A stretch of DNA of 64,000 nucleotides. Origin: Achromobacter sp. UMC46 (GTDB lineage Bacteria; Pseudomonadota; Gammaproteobacteria; Burkholderiales; Burkholderiaceae_B). The stretch lies in assembly GCF_014170335.1 (NCBI RefSeq), contig NZ_LZZS01000024.1, positions 1 to 64,000 on the forward strand. Reading direction: 5' to 3'. The translations under genes were made by a program, and so were the position numbers. Every line of letters starts with the position of its first letter. Positions within the stretch are counted from its first letter, which is position 1. Below the pieces are notes generated by a model, which did not search any database, was not told where the DNA came from, and saw only the letters and a list, made by a program, of their open reading frames with translations. Below are positions 52,710-61,381 of the stretch, in pieces.

Positions 52710-54518
52710 ATGGCACTTGCTTGGCCCTCTCCTCCCGCCGATGCGGCCCGCTGGTTGACACGGGCGCGGCGCGTCGCGGCGCTCTCTGGAACCGCCCACG
52801 CGGACGCCCCGCCGATGCATGGCGGCCTGGCGGCGCTGTGCGACCCGTCGCAGCTTGCGCCGGCCTCTACCCTGTTGGCCGTGATCGAAACCCTGGCCGC
52901 CCGCCAGCCGGCCCTGTCGTTGACACTGGCAGCCGCCTGGTGCGCTACGGCCGCCAGTGCGGGCCTTACCCCCGTCAAACGCGGCAGGTCCGCCGTGGCG
53001 GGCGCTTGCGCCGGCCTGGCCGGCGCCTTGGATCCCGCCAGCGGCCAGCCGGCATTCATCGCCCATGCGGACGGACCAGCCTGGCGCCTCCAGGGCGCGG
53101 CCGCCTGGATCGGCGCCGTCTCGGGATCTCCCCTTCTGGTGTTTGCGCACCATGCCGACACGCACGCGGTATCCGCATTCCTGCTGCCTGCGGACGCCCC
53201 CGGCATCCGTCCCGCCTTGCCGAATGAAGCCAGCGGCCAGGCCGACCTTGATCTTGCCGTCGGCCCCGAACGCCTGCTGGGGCCCGCCGGACAGGCGCGC
53301 GACGCCATGGTGCGCGCGGACGCGCTGCGCCGTCTTGCGGCCAGCGCCCAGGCCACCGGCGTCGCACTCGCCGCATACGAGTTGGCCGCGCGCTCGTTGC
53401 CCGTGGCCTCGGCCCGGTCGGCACCGCCACGCGCCGCGTTGGAGCTGGCCGCTTGCGTCAGCGCGCTGGCCGCCGTGCGAGCCATGCTGCAAGAGGCCGG
53501 CCGCACCGCCGACGCACGGCAGGACATCCGGCTGTTGAGCGCCATGACGCTGCTGTCGGCCTCGGAAGCCGCCGAGCGGATGCTGGCCGCCGGCCTGAAG
53601 ATGGCCGCAGCCTCGCCCTGCGCGGAAACGCCCGCGCTGCAGGCCCTGCTGCGGGTGCGCTACCTCCATCAGGCCACCGCGGGGCCACAAGAAGCCCAGG
53701 CCGTCCTGCTGGCCGGCGCCATCCAGCCGTCCTCGTTACAGCCATCGTCCCCGCAGCCGTCCCCCTTCCCCCCGTCTTCCCTCCCGTCCGCTTCCGGAGC
53801 CGCCCGCGCCATGTCTTCCGCCCCCCTCACCCGTGCCGGCGACCCACCGGACCGCGTCGCCGAAATCCTGGACGCCGCCGCCGACGCCTTCACGCAGCAG
53901 ACCTACGACACCACGACGCTGGACCAGATCGGCGAAGCGCTGGGCGTGACCAAGGGCAGCATCTACCACCACTACCGCAGCAAGGCGCATCTGTTCACCG
54001 CGGTCTACCAGCGCGCGCTGGAGATGAACATCGCCACGGTCGAGCCGATTGCGATCCAGCCCGGCGTGCGCGCCATCGACCGGCTCTACCGCATGGCCTA
54101 TGCGCACGCCATGCAGGTCATGAAGCACCTTTCCTATCAGCGCGTGGCGGTGCAGGGGCTGGAATCCCACCTGATGGGCCGCATCAACGAAGAGCAGCGC
54201 GCCCGCCTGGACGAAGTCATCAGCCTGCGCGACCACTACGAGGAACTCTTCGTGAACGTGCTGGCGCAAGCCGTCGAGGCCGGCGAGCTGCCGCGCCAGA
54301 ACGCGCGCCTGGCCGCCAAACCGCTGTTCGGGGCCATCAACTGGACCACGATGTGGTATCAGCCCCGCCCCGGCGAAACCGCGGCGGACCGGGAGCGCCT
54401 GGCCGCGCACCTGGCCACCTTCGTGCTGTCCGGCCTGACGTTGGCCTACCAGCCGCCGGCCGGTGAACCCGCCGCCGAACAAGCCGGTTCCCCGGCCGCC
54501 GCCGCTCACGGAGAATGA
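52710..54518 (+). CDS. Acyl-CoA dehydrogenase-like domain fused to a TetR regulator
   Basis: A 602-residue open frame with two parts. Residues 1-336 follow the acyl-CoA dehydrogenase plan (GPAWRLQGAAAWIG, VSAFLLPADAPGIRP, RLLGPAGQ, LSASEAAERMLAAGLKMAA) but the catalytic site is lost: the usual YEGxSE is YLHQATAGPQE (318-328). Residues 337-368 are a Ser/Pro/Gln-rich linker (QPSSLQPSSPQPSPFPPSS). Residues 369-602 are a TetR regulator with HTH TTLDQIGEALGVTKGSIYHH (402-421). An internal ATG (53811) with GGAG 11 nt upstream could also give the TetR part alone. The acyl domain may sense acyl-CoA. It faces a true acyl-CoA dehydrogenase across operator-like dyads. Confidence 0.7.
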   Translation: MALAWPSPPADAARWLTRARRVAALSGTAHADAPPMHGGLAALCDPSQLAPASTLLAVIETLAARQPALSLTLAAAWCATAASAGLTPVKRGRSAVAGACAGLAGALDPASGQPAFIAHADGPAWRLQGAAAWIGAVSGSPLLVFAHHADTHAVSAFLLPADAPGIRPALPNEASGQADLDLAVGPERLLGPAGQARDAMVRADALRRLAASAQATGVALAAYELAARSLPVASARSAPPRAALELAACVSALAAVRAMLQEAGRTADARQDIRLLSAMTLLSASEAAERMLAAGLKMAAASPCAETPALQALLRVRYLHQATAGPQEAQAVLLAGAIQPSSLQPSSPQPSPFPPSSLPSASGAARAMSSAPLTRAGDPPDRVAEILDAAADAFTQQTYDTTTLDQIGEALGVTKGSIYHHYRSKAHLFTAVYQRALEMNIATVEPIAIQPGVRAIDRLYRMAYAHAMQVMKHLSYQRVAVQGLESHLMGRINEEQRARLDEVISLRDHYEELFVNVLAQAVEAGELPRQNARLAAKPLFGAINWTTMWYQPRPGETAADRERLAAHLATFVLSGLTLAYQPPAGEPAAEQAGSPAAAAHGE

Positions 54519-54520
54519 CC

Positions 54521-55624
54521 ATGCACGCCTCCCCCGCCCCCGCCGCCGTGGCCGATGACGCGGCCCGCTGGTCGGCCGTCGCCGAGTGGTACCACGCCTA
54601 CTTCACCGGCCTGGTGATGACGATGGTGACCCGCCGCGGCAGCCGCGAAGCGGCCGACCTGGTCTTCCATATTTTCCGCCGCCAGCACCTGGAGCGTTTC
54701 CTGCCCGGGCTGGAAAAGCTGGGGATCGCCGGCTTGCCGCCCGCCGTGGCTGCCGCGCGCTACCACTATCTGTCCAACGCCATCGGCGGCGTGCGGGTGG
54801 AATACATGGAAGAATCGCCGCGCAAGGTCTGGGTGCGCTACCCCACGCCGCGCTGGGCCTGGCAAGGCACCGCGCTCTGCGCGATTCCCGGCGAGGTCTC
54901 GCATGCCGTGCTGCGCGGCTGGCACGCCCACAACGGGGTCTCGCTCGGCACGCGCCGGTTGGGCTTCGTCTGCACCAAGCAGGCCATGGACGGGCAGCCC
55001 GGACTGGAAGGCTATTACTGCGAATACGAGCACGACATCCCGGAAGACGAGCGCCTGCGTTTCGCCCGGGGCGAAGAAGCCCCGACATTCGACGCGGCCA
55101 GCGCGCCCACCTTGCCGACAGAGACGTGGCCGCGGGACCGCCTGCAGAAAGCCCGCCGCAACTACGCCATGGAATACGTGCGTACCGCGCTGCCCGAGCT
55201 GATCGCGCTGCACGGCCCGCACGAAGCCGCGTGGCTGGGCGGCATCACGGCCCGGCTGATCGGCATGCAGTTCTATAGCAGCACCGCAGCCGCCTTCGGC
55301 CTTCCCGACCAGGGCAGCGCCGCGGATTTCGCGCGCTTCATGGTCGCGCTTGCCCAGGCGCAGGGCGATCAGGCCGAGCTGATCGATGACGGCGGCGCGC
55401 CTGGCGTGCGCCAGACCACCTGGAAGCTGATGGCCGGTATGACGCAACTGCACGGCGCCGCCTTCGACGCCTGGAACTGCCTGCTGGAAGGCGCGCTATC
55501 GGCGCACGACCGCCGGCTGGACCTGAAAGTGACGCGCCGCCTGGACCAGGGCGACGGCGCGTTCGAGTGGCGCATCGCACCTCGCGGCGTCCTCGTCGGC
55601 CCGATCCCGGGAGGCCGCTCATGA
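54521..55624 (+). CDS. Uncharacterised protein in acyl-CoA cluster
   Basis: A 367-residue protein I do not recognise with confidence. No signal peptide or membrane segment. Notable stretches: RRGSREAADLVFHIFRRQHLERF (helical), IGGVRVEYMEESPRKVWVRYP and YCEYEHDIPEDER. The pattern vaguely recalls ATC (aminothiazoline carboxylate) hydrolase-like proteins, but this is weak. The second ATG at 54521 has GGAGA at good spacing; the first (54515) overlaps the TetR stop. ATGA overlap with the following CoA transferase. Likely an enzyme in the same catabolic route. Confidence 0.65.
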   Translation: MHASPAPAAVADDAARWSAVAEWYHAYFTGLVMTMVTRRGSREAADLVFHIFRRQHLERFLPGLEKLGIAGLPPAVAAARYHYLSNAIGGVRVEYMEESPRKVWVRYPTPRWAWQGTALCAIPGEVSHAVLRGWHAHNGVSLGTRRLGFVCTKQAMDGQPGLEGYYCEYEHDIPEDERLRFARGEEAPTFDAASAPTLPTETWPRDRLQKARRNYAMEYVRTALPELIALHGPHEAAWLGGITARLIGMQFYSSTAAAFGLPDQGSAADFARFMVALAQAQGDQAELIDDGGAPGVRQTTWKLMAGMTQLHGAAFDAWNCLLEGALSAHDRRLDLKVTRRLDQGDGAFEWRIAPRGVLVGPIPGGRS

Positions 55625-56808
55625 ACGGATCCAGCCTCGATGGATTGCGCGTGATCGACGCCTCGCGCGTGCTGGCGGGCCCTTATTGCGGCCAGATGCT
55701 GGGCGACCACGGCGCGGATGTCGTCAAGATCGAGCCGCCCAGCGGAGACGAGACGCGCACGTTCGGCCCGCCGGTGAACGCAGGCGGCGCGGCCTACTTC
55801 CAGGCGCTGAACCGCAACAAGCGCGGCGTGGTGCTGGACCTGAACCGCGAAGACGCACGCGAGGTCTTCTGGCGCATGCTGGAAACCGCCGACGTGCTGA
55901 TCGAGAACTTCAAGGCCAGCACGCTGGCGTCCTGGGGCATCGCCGATCCGGCCATGCTGTGCGAGCGTTTTCCGCGCCTGATCCACTGCCGCATCACGGG
56001 CTTTGGCGACGACGGTCCGCTGGGCGGCCAGCCGGGCTACGACGCCGCGGTGCAAGCGGCCTGCGGACTGATGAGCGTCAACGGCACGGCGGACGGGCCG
56101 CCGTTGCGGCTGGGCGTTCCCATGGTCGACCTCACCACCGGCATGCAAGCGGCCATCGCGGTCCTGGCGGCGCTGGCCGAACGCGCCCGCTCCGGCCGTG
56201 GCCAGCTTTGCGATGTCGCGCTGCACGACTGCGCGCTCAGCATCGCCCATCCGCATCTGGCGAACTACCTGTGGACCGGCAAGACGCCTGGGCGGTCCGG
56301 CAACGGCCACCCCAACATCGCCCCCTACGACGCCTTCGAAACCGCCACGGTTCCCGTCTATGTGGCCGTGGGCAACGAACGCCAGTTCGCCACGCTGTGC
56401 GCCAAGCTGGGGGCTCCGGCCCTGGCGCAAGACCCGAAGTTCCTGCGCAACGTGGACCGCATCGCACACCGCGCCGAACTGCGCAAGGCGCTGGAACAGT
56501 TGCTGGCCGACCGCGACGGCCGGGAAGTGTCCGAAACGTTGATGGCCGCCGGCGTGCCGGTCGCGCCGATCCTGGACGTGGCCCAGGCGATTGCGACGCC
56601 GCATGCGGCACACCGGCAAATGGCGTTGACCCGCGGCGACTACCGCGGCCCCGGCTTCCCCGTGAAGTTGAGCCGGACGCCGGCCGCGTTGCGGACGTTG
56701 CCGCCGATGCCCGGCGAACACAGCGAAGACGTGTTGCGGGAAGCCGGCTACGGCAGCGCCGACATCGAGCGGCTGCGCGCCGCTGGCGCACTGGGGCCGC
56801 CCACCTGA
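55621..56808 (+). CDS. CaiB/BaiF (family III) CoA transferase
   Basis: A 395-residue CoA transferase with catalytic Asp141 (GQPGYDAAVQAACGLMSVNG) and the N-terminal signature LAGPYCGQMLGDHGADVVKIE. The start at 55621 overlaps the preceding gene (ATGA); an 18-residue longer frame is shadowed by it. It activates a carboxylic acid to its CoA ester by transfer; the acid is unknown. Followed 83 bp later by a Bug receptor, which probably delivers the substrate. Confidence 0.87.
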   Translation: MNGSSLDGLRVIDASRVLAGPYCGQMLGDHGADVVKIEPPSGDETRTFGPPVNAGGAAYFQALNRNKRGVVLDLNREDAREVFWRMLETADVLIENFKASTLASWGIADPAMLCERFPRLIHCRITGFGDDGPLGGQPGYDAAVQAACGLMSVNGTADGPPLRLGVPMVDLTTGMQAAIAVLAALAERARSGRGQLCDVALHDCALSIAHPHLANYLWTGKTPGRSGNGHPNIAPYDAFETATVPVYVAVGNERQFATLCAKLGAPALAQDPKFLRNVDRIAHRAELRKALEQLLADRDGREVSETLMAAGVPVAPILDVAQAIATPHAAHRQMALTRGDYRGPGFPVKLSRTPAALRTLPPMPGEHSEDVLREAGYGSADIERLRAAGALGPPT

Positions 56809-56891
56809 ATTTCCGGCAGCGGACGAATCCGCTGCATCCGTGAAAAACCGCGGCACAGCGGCATCCGGCACTACGACAACAGGAGACAACC

Positions 56892-57857
56892 ATGAAATTG
56901 CATCACTTGCCTTTGCTAGCGGCAATGCTGGTTTGCAGTCCAGCCGCCATGGCTGCGGGCGACTTCCCTACCCAGGCCGTCCGCATCGTCGTTCCGCACC
57001 AGCCGGGGTCCACCACGGAAACGTTCGGCCGGATGCTGACCCCCGAGATGAGCGCGCTGCTGGGCCAGCCCCTGGTGATCGAATCGCGGGCGGGCGCCGC
57101 CGGCACCATCGGTGCGCGCGACGTCGCGCTAAGCAAGCCCGACGGCTACACCGGCCTGATGAACGCCTCGATCCAGGTCATGTACGCGGGCATATTCAAG
57201 ACGCTGCACTTCGATCCCATGAAGGATTTCACGCCGGTCGGCGTGTTCGGCTTCGCCCCCATGGTGGCCGTCGTGCGCACCCAGTCGCCGATCAAGAGCT
57301 TCCGCGACATGATCGAGACCGCGCGCGCCAAGCCCGGCAGCGTGACCTTCGCCTCAGGCGGCCTGGGATCCCTGCCGCACCTGGTGGGCGAACTGGTCAA
57401 CCTGAGTTCAGACGTGCAGATCACCCACATTCCGTACAACGGCACCGGCCAGGCCCTGACGGATGTGCTGGGCGGGCACATCGATGTGCTGTACGCGTCG
57501 GTGGCCACCGCCCTGCCCCAGATCAAGGCGGGCAAGCTGCGCGCGCTGGCCATCACATCGGCCTCGCGCATCGACCTGCTGCCGGACGTGCCCACCATCG
57601 CCGAATCCGGCATCGCCGGCTTCGATGTGACATCGTGGTATGGCTATTGGGTGCCGAAAGCCACGCCGCGCCCCGTGGTGGACCGGTTGAACCAGAGCAT
57701 GCGCGACGCGTCGGCCATGCCGGTGGTGGTGAAGCGGCTGGCGAGCGACGGCATCATCCCCAGCAAGATGGACGCCGGCGAATTCGCGGCGTTTGCCGAA
57801 TCGGAAAACAAGAAATGGCTGGACGTCATGAAACGCGCGAACGTTCAGCCCAACTGA
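56892..57857 (+). CDS. Bug-family solute-binding protein
   Basis: A 321-residue periplasmic Bug/TctC receptor. Signal peptide with core LPLLAAMLVCSPAAMA, cleaved near AGDFP. Family motifs: TQAVRIVVPHQPGSTTE, ESRAGAAGT, and FASGGLGSLPHLVGEL. An AGGAGA ribosome site precedes the start. It follows the CoA transferase and closes the rightward acyl-CoA cluster. No cognate membrane subunits in the window. Confidence 0.9.
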   Translation: MKLHHLPLLAAMLVCSPAAMAAGDFPTQAVRIVVPHQPGSTTETFGRMLTPEMSALLGQPLVIESRAGAAGTIGARDVALSKPDGYTGLMNASIQVMYAGIFKTLHFDPMKDFTPVGVFGFAPMVAVVRTQSPIKSFRDMIETARAKPGSVTFASGGLGSLPHLVGELVNLSSDVQITHIPYNGTGQALTDVLGGHIDVLYASVATALPQIKAGKLRALAITSASRIDLLPDVPTIAESGIAGFDVTSWYGYWVPKATPRPVVDRLNQSMRDASAMPVVVKRLASDGIIPSKMDAGEFAAFAESENKKWLDVMKRANVQPN

Positions 57858-57864
57858 GAAGCCG

Positions 57865-57902
57865 CGCCGGGCGCCCGACCCGCGGGCCGGGGCGCCCCGG
57901 CG
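57865..57902. terminator. GC-rich hairpin between convergent Bug and nitroreductase genes
   Basis: CGCCGGGCGCCC pairs with GGGCGCCCCGGCG (one bulged C) around a 13-nt loop, exactly between two convergent stops. No U-run. Probably a shared 3' end structure. Confidence 0.5.
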
Positions 57903-57914
57903 CCGCAACCGCGA

Positions 57915-58508
57915 TCAGACCGGACCGGTCCACTCCGTGACGAACTCGCGGTAGTCGGGGCGGTTGGCCGGCGGCACGGCGCAACCCGGCGTGCCGATGG
58001 CCAGATAGCCCAGGAAACGGTAGTCCAGCGAATCCAGGCCCAACGCGTTCTGCACGTCTTCGACGTAGGTGCCGACGCCGGTGCTCCAGAAAGCGCCGTA
58101 GCCCAGCATGTGGACGGCGTTCAGGATGTTCATGACCGAGCAGCCCGTGGCCAGCAACTGTTCGTGTTCGGGGATCTTGGTGTTGTCGTGCGCGATCTTC
58201 TGCGCCACGGCGATGAACAGCGGCACGCCGGCCATCCATTCGCGCACCGACTTTTCCTTTTCAGGCGTCATGCGCGGGTCGCCGCTGCGCTTGACTGCGT
58301 CCAGCGCCACGTCCGCCAGTTTGCCGATGGCCTCGCCCTGGATCACGACAAAGCGCCACGGGCGCAGCGCGCCATGGTCGGGCGCCGACATGGCGGTTTG
58401 CAGGATCTGTTCGATTTCGTCGGGCTTGGGCGCCGGGCCCCGCAGGAACTTCACGGAACGGCGCGTGGTCAGGGCGTGCAGCGGCGTGGCGGTGGTGGAT
58501 ACGGTCAT
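57915..58508 (-). CDS. Nitroreductase family protein (YdjA-like)
   Basis: A 197-residue FMN-dependent oxidoreductase. The FMN-phosphate-binding start TRRSVKFLRGPAP and SAPDHGALRPWRFVVI are characteristic of the short YdjA subgroup, as is the C-terminal GYLAIGTPG. Electron donor NAD(P)H expected; natural substrate unknown. It is 87 bp downstream of a Bug gene on the same strand and may be the last gene of the leftward cluster. Confidence 0.87.
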   Translation of the reverse strand: MTVSTTATPLHALTTRRSVKFLRGPAPKPDEIEQILQTAMSAPDHGALRPWRFVVIQGEAIGKLADVALDAVKRSGDPRMTPEKEKSVREWMAGVPLFIAVAQKIAHDNTKIPEHEQLLATGCSVMNILNAVHMLGYGAFWSTGVGTYVEDVQNALGLDSLDYRFLGYLAIGTPGCAVPPANRPDYREFVTEWTGPV

Positions 58509-58595
58509 TGATTCGGGCGCAAATGGGAAAGAAATAGATTCTCATATTACGCCAAGTCCCGCCCGCCCCCCGGCTTCCCCACGCCGGGCCAGAGG

Positions 58596-59579
58596 TCATT
58601 CGATCTGAATGTTCACCTCTTTGATGACCGCCGCCCACCGCGCCAGCTCCGCATTGACGAACTGCCCCAGCTCCGCCGGGCTGCTGGCGCCGGGCGTCGC
58701 CCCCTCGCCCTTGAAGCGGGTTTGCAACGCAGGCACGGCAAGGGCCCGCGCCACGGCCTGATTCAGCACGGCGACGACGGCGTCGGGCGTGCCCTTGGGC
58801 GCCATCAGCGCATTCCACGTATTGATCTCGTAGCCTTTGAACGAGGACGTTTCGGCCACGGTCGGCACATCCGGCAGTTCCGTCGAACGTTCCCGCGTGG
58901 TGACGGCAAGGGCACGCAGGCTACCGGCCTTGACCTGCGGCAACGCCGCGGGCAGGGTCGCGAAGCTGAACTGCGTCTCGCCGCTCATGACCGAAGAATT
59001 CGCCAGCGCGCCGCCGCGATAAGGCACGTGCTGGATCTTCACATGCGCCTCCGAGGCGAACATCGCGCCCGCGACGTGCACTGGCGACCCGTTGCCGCTG
59101 GACGAATAGTTCAGATCGCCCGGCTTGGCGCGCGCCAGTTCGATCAAGTCGGCCACCGAATTGACCGGCAGCTTCGGATTGGTGACAAGCACCAGCGGAA
59201 TCGACGCGATCATGCTGACCGGCGTGAACCCGTTCACGGGGTCGTAGCCCAGCGACTTCCGGTACACGGCGGGATTGATGCCGTGGCTGGACACCGTCGC
59301 CATGAACAGTGTGTAGCCGTCGGGCGCTGCCTGCTGCACGGAGGCGGCGGCGATGTTGCCCGCTGCGCCGGCCTTGTTCTCGATGATGATGGGCTGCTTG
59401 AGTTCCTTGCTGAGTTGTTCGCCCAGCGCGCGCGCCAGGATGTCGGTCGTGCCGCCTGCGGAATAGCCCACGATGATGCGGATGGGCTGGCTTGGATAGC
59501 TGTTCTGGGCATGGGCGGGCGCCACGGCGCACGCCAACGCCAATCCTGCCAGCGCCGCGCTCAGGGTAGTCGTGTTCAT
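58596..59579 (-). CDS. Bug-family solute-binding protein
   Basis: A 327-residue periplasmic receptor. Signal peptide LSAALAGLALACAVAPAHA then QNSYPSQP. Motifs: PIRIIVGYSAGGTTD, ENKAGAAGN, APDGYTLFMATV and YSSSGNGSPVHV. GAGGAGA precedes the ATG at 59579; a 52-residue longer frame lacks support. It is the third Bug receptor in the window; ligand unknown but likely related to the CoA transferase/crotonase genes upstream. Confidence 0.9.
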   Translation of the reverse strand: MNTTTLSAALAGLALACAVAPAHAQNSYPSQPIRIIVGYSAGGTTDILARALGEQLSKELKQPIIIENKAGAAGNIAAASVQQAAPDGYTLFMATVSSHGINPAVYRKSLGYDPVNGFTPVSMIASIPLVLVTNPKLPVNSVADLIELARAKPGDLNYSSSGNGSPVHVAGAMFASEAHVKIQHVPYRGGALANSSVMSGETQFSFATLPAALPQVKAGSLRALAVTTRERSTELPDVPTVAETSSFKGYEINTWNALMAPKGTPDAVVAVLNQAVARALAVPALQTRFKGEGATPGASSPAELGQFVNAELARWAAVIKEVNIQIE

Positions 59580-59759
59580 CTCTGTCTCCTCGTCGCCGCG
59601 CTTGTCTGCGCGATCTGTGGCTCCGCCGCCGGGGAAACGGGGCGGATGCCGGGGGTGGACCGGACCCGGGCCGGATTCAAGACGCAGCGATCCCCCTGCC
59701 GCGCCGGACAAGCGCGCGGCCCGTGGGACCTGCATGGGGAATCCGGCCTGGCGCCGGGG

Positions 59760-60575
59760 TCAGGTGCCGGTGAACACCGGCGCTCTCTTTTCCGCGAACG
59801 CCTTGCGGCCTTCGCGATAGTCATTGCTTGCGAAACACTCCATCACCAGCCGGCGCATGCCTTCGATGTCGACTTCCGGACCCAGCTGCTGCATCTGGCG
59901 GATCATCCGCTTGCCGGCGCGCAGCGTCAGCGGCGCATTGGCCTGGATCTGCCCCAGCATTTTTTCCAGCACCGCCGGCAATTCGGCGGCCGGCGCCACC
60001 TTGCTGAGCAGGCCCAGTTCCTTGGCCTCGGCCGCGGTGTAGCGCGCTGCCGTCAGGAAGATCTCCAGCGCATTGGCCGGGCCGACCGCCGTGACCAGGT
60101 TGCGGATCGCCGTCAACCGGTAGCCCAGGCCCAGCTTGCCCGCGGGAATGGCAAACGAACTGTCTTCCGACGCCACGCGGATATCGCAACACAGCGCGAT
60201 GTTCAATCCGCCGCCGATGCAATAGCCCTGGATGTACGCCAGCGTGGGCTTGTCGTAGTCGTACAGCGCCAGTTGCGCCGCCTCGGCGACGCGCTCGTAT
60301 TCCTGCACGGCGTCTTCGCCGCTGCGCAGCGTGTCGAACTGCGAGATGTTCGCGCCGCTGACAAACGACTTGCCGCCCGCCCCCTGCAAGACCACCGCGC
60401 GGATCCGCGTGTCCTTCGAGAACGCGTCCAGCACAACCGGAATGGCCTCCCACATCGCATACGACACCGCGTTGTGGCGTTGCGGATCGTTGAAGGTCAG
60501 CCAACCCACCGCCCCGCGCTTTTCAGCCACGATGTGTTCGGTGATCTCGTCTTGCAGGATGCGTTCTGTGTTCAC
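59760..60575 (-). CDS. Crotonase-superfamily protein lacking the hydratase glutamates
   Basis: A 271-residue enoyl-CoA hydratase/isomerase-fold protein. The CoA and oxyanion region SFVSGANISQF and GYCIGGGLNIALCCDIR are intact. However, the two catalytic Glu of classical hydratase (144 and 164 in rat enzyme) align to Asn125 and Ala145 here. It may be an isomerase, decarboxylase, lyase or other crotonase-fold enzyme. Overlaps the GntR gene by 4 nt and shares its transcript. Confidence 0.82.
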   Translation of the reverse strand: MNTERILQDEITEHIVAEKRGAVGWLTFNDPQRHNAVSYAMWEAIPVVLDAFSKDTRIRAVVLQGAGGKSFVSGANISQFDTLRSGEDAVQEYERVAEAAQLALYDYDKPTLAYIQGYCIGGGLNIALCCDIRVASEDSSFAIPAGKLGLGYRLTAIRNLVTAVGPANALEIFLTAARYTAAEAKELGLLSKVAPAAELPAVLEKMLGQIQANAPLTLRAGKRMIRQMQQLGPEVDIEGMRRLVMECFASNDYREGRKAFAEKRAPVFTGT

Positions 60576-61318
60576 GGTTGCTTTCCTTGTATGACTGTCT
60601 GATGTCGTTGAATGCCGTTGGTCAGATGCGTGCGCATGGCCAATCGGGCGGCGTCGCTGTCGCCGGCGACGATCGCGTCGAAAATCAGGTGGTGCTCGCG
60701 TTCGATCTCGGCCACCCGCTCGGTGCCGGCGCTGGTGTAGCGCAGCGTGCGCACGGCGCTGCGGAACACATGCCGCAAATGCGCCAGCAGGCGGACGAAA
60801 TAGGGATTGTTGGTGGCTTCGCCCACGGCCATGTGGAAGTCCAGGGCGTGGTCCGCGCCGGCCTGCCAGTCGTTGCCCGCCGCGTCCACGCGCAGCAGCG
60901 CCTGGCGCAAGGTCTCGATCTGCTCGGGCTTGCGGTGCAGCGCCGCCTGGGCGGCCGCGCCGGACTCCAGTTCGACGCGCAGCCAGAAAATGTGCGCAAG
61001 CGGTTCGGGCGAAAGCAGGTCTTCGGGCGCGATCTCGAAATTGCGCGTGCCCACGTCCAGCGCCACGAAGGTGCCCACGCCGCGCCGGGTATCCACATAC
61101 CCCGACAGCTTCAGCCGCGCGATCGCTTCGCGCACGACGTTCCGGCTGACCGCGAACATCTGCGCCAACTCGAATTCCGTGGGCAGGCGCTGGCCAGGCT
61201 CGAATTCGCCCGAGACGATCTTCTGGCGAATCTGCGCGGCGATTTCATCGGGCAGGTTGTCAGGGCGTCCCAGGCTGGAAAACACCTGGTCGGTGGCGGG
61301 GGAAGGGGCATTCATCAT
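60572..61318 (-). CDS. GntR-family (FadR/FCD subfamily) regulator
   Basis: A 248-residue regulator: N-terminal winged HTH (RQKIVSGEFEPGQRLPTE, FAVSRNVVREAIARL) and C-terminal all-helical FCD ligand domain with metal-type residues (LDFHMAVGEATNNPY, EREHHLIFDAI). The start at 61318 has GGAGA at 7-11 nt. It lies between the CoA transferase and crotonase genes on the same strand and probably controls this cluster through the GT-N3-AC dyad upstream of the CoA transferase. Confidence 0.88.
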   Translation of the reverse strand: MMNAPSPATDQVFSSLGRPDNLPDEIAAQIRQKIVSGEFEPGQRLPTEFELAQMFAVSRNVVREAIARLKLSGYVDTRRGVGTFVALDVGTRNFEIAPEDLLSPEPLAHIFWLRVELESGAAAQAALHRKPEQIETLRQALLRVDAAGNDWQAGADHALDFHMAVGEATNNPYFVRLLAHLRHVFRSAVRTLRYTSAGTERVAEIEREHHLIFDAIVAGDSDAARLAMRTHLTNGIQRHQTVIQGKQP

Positions 61319-61381
61319 GGGGGGTCTCCGTCGAGGCTGCCTTGTTGCCGGCAGCCATGGCGGCGATATTAGCCTTGTGCG

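Noticed and set aside
52710..53810. A separate, active acyl-CoA dehydrogenase gene ahead of the TetR part
   Set aside because: No stop codon separates the parts and the catalytic motif is missing, so a fusion with a degenerate domain fits better.
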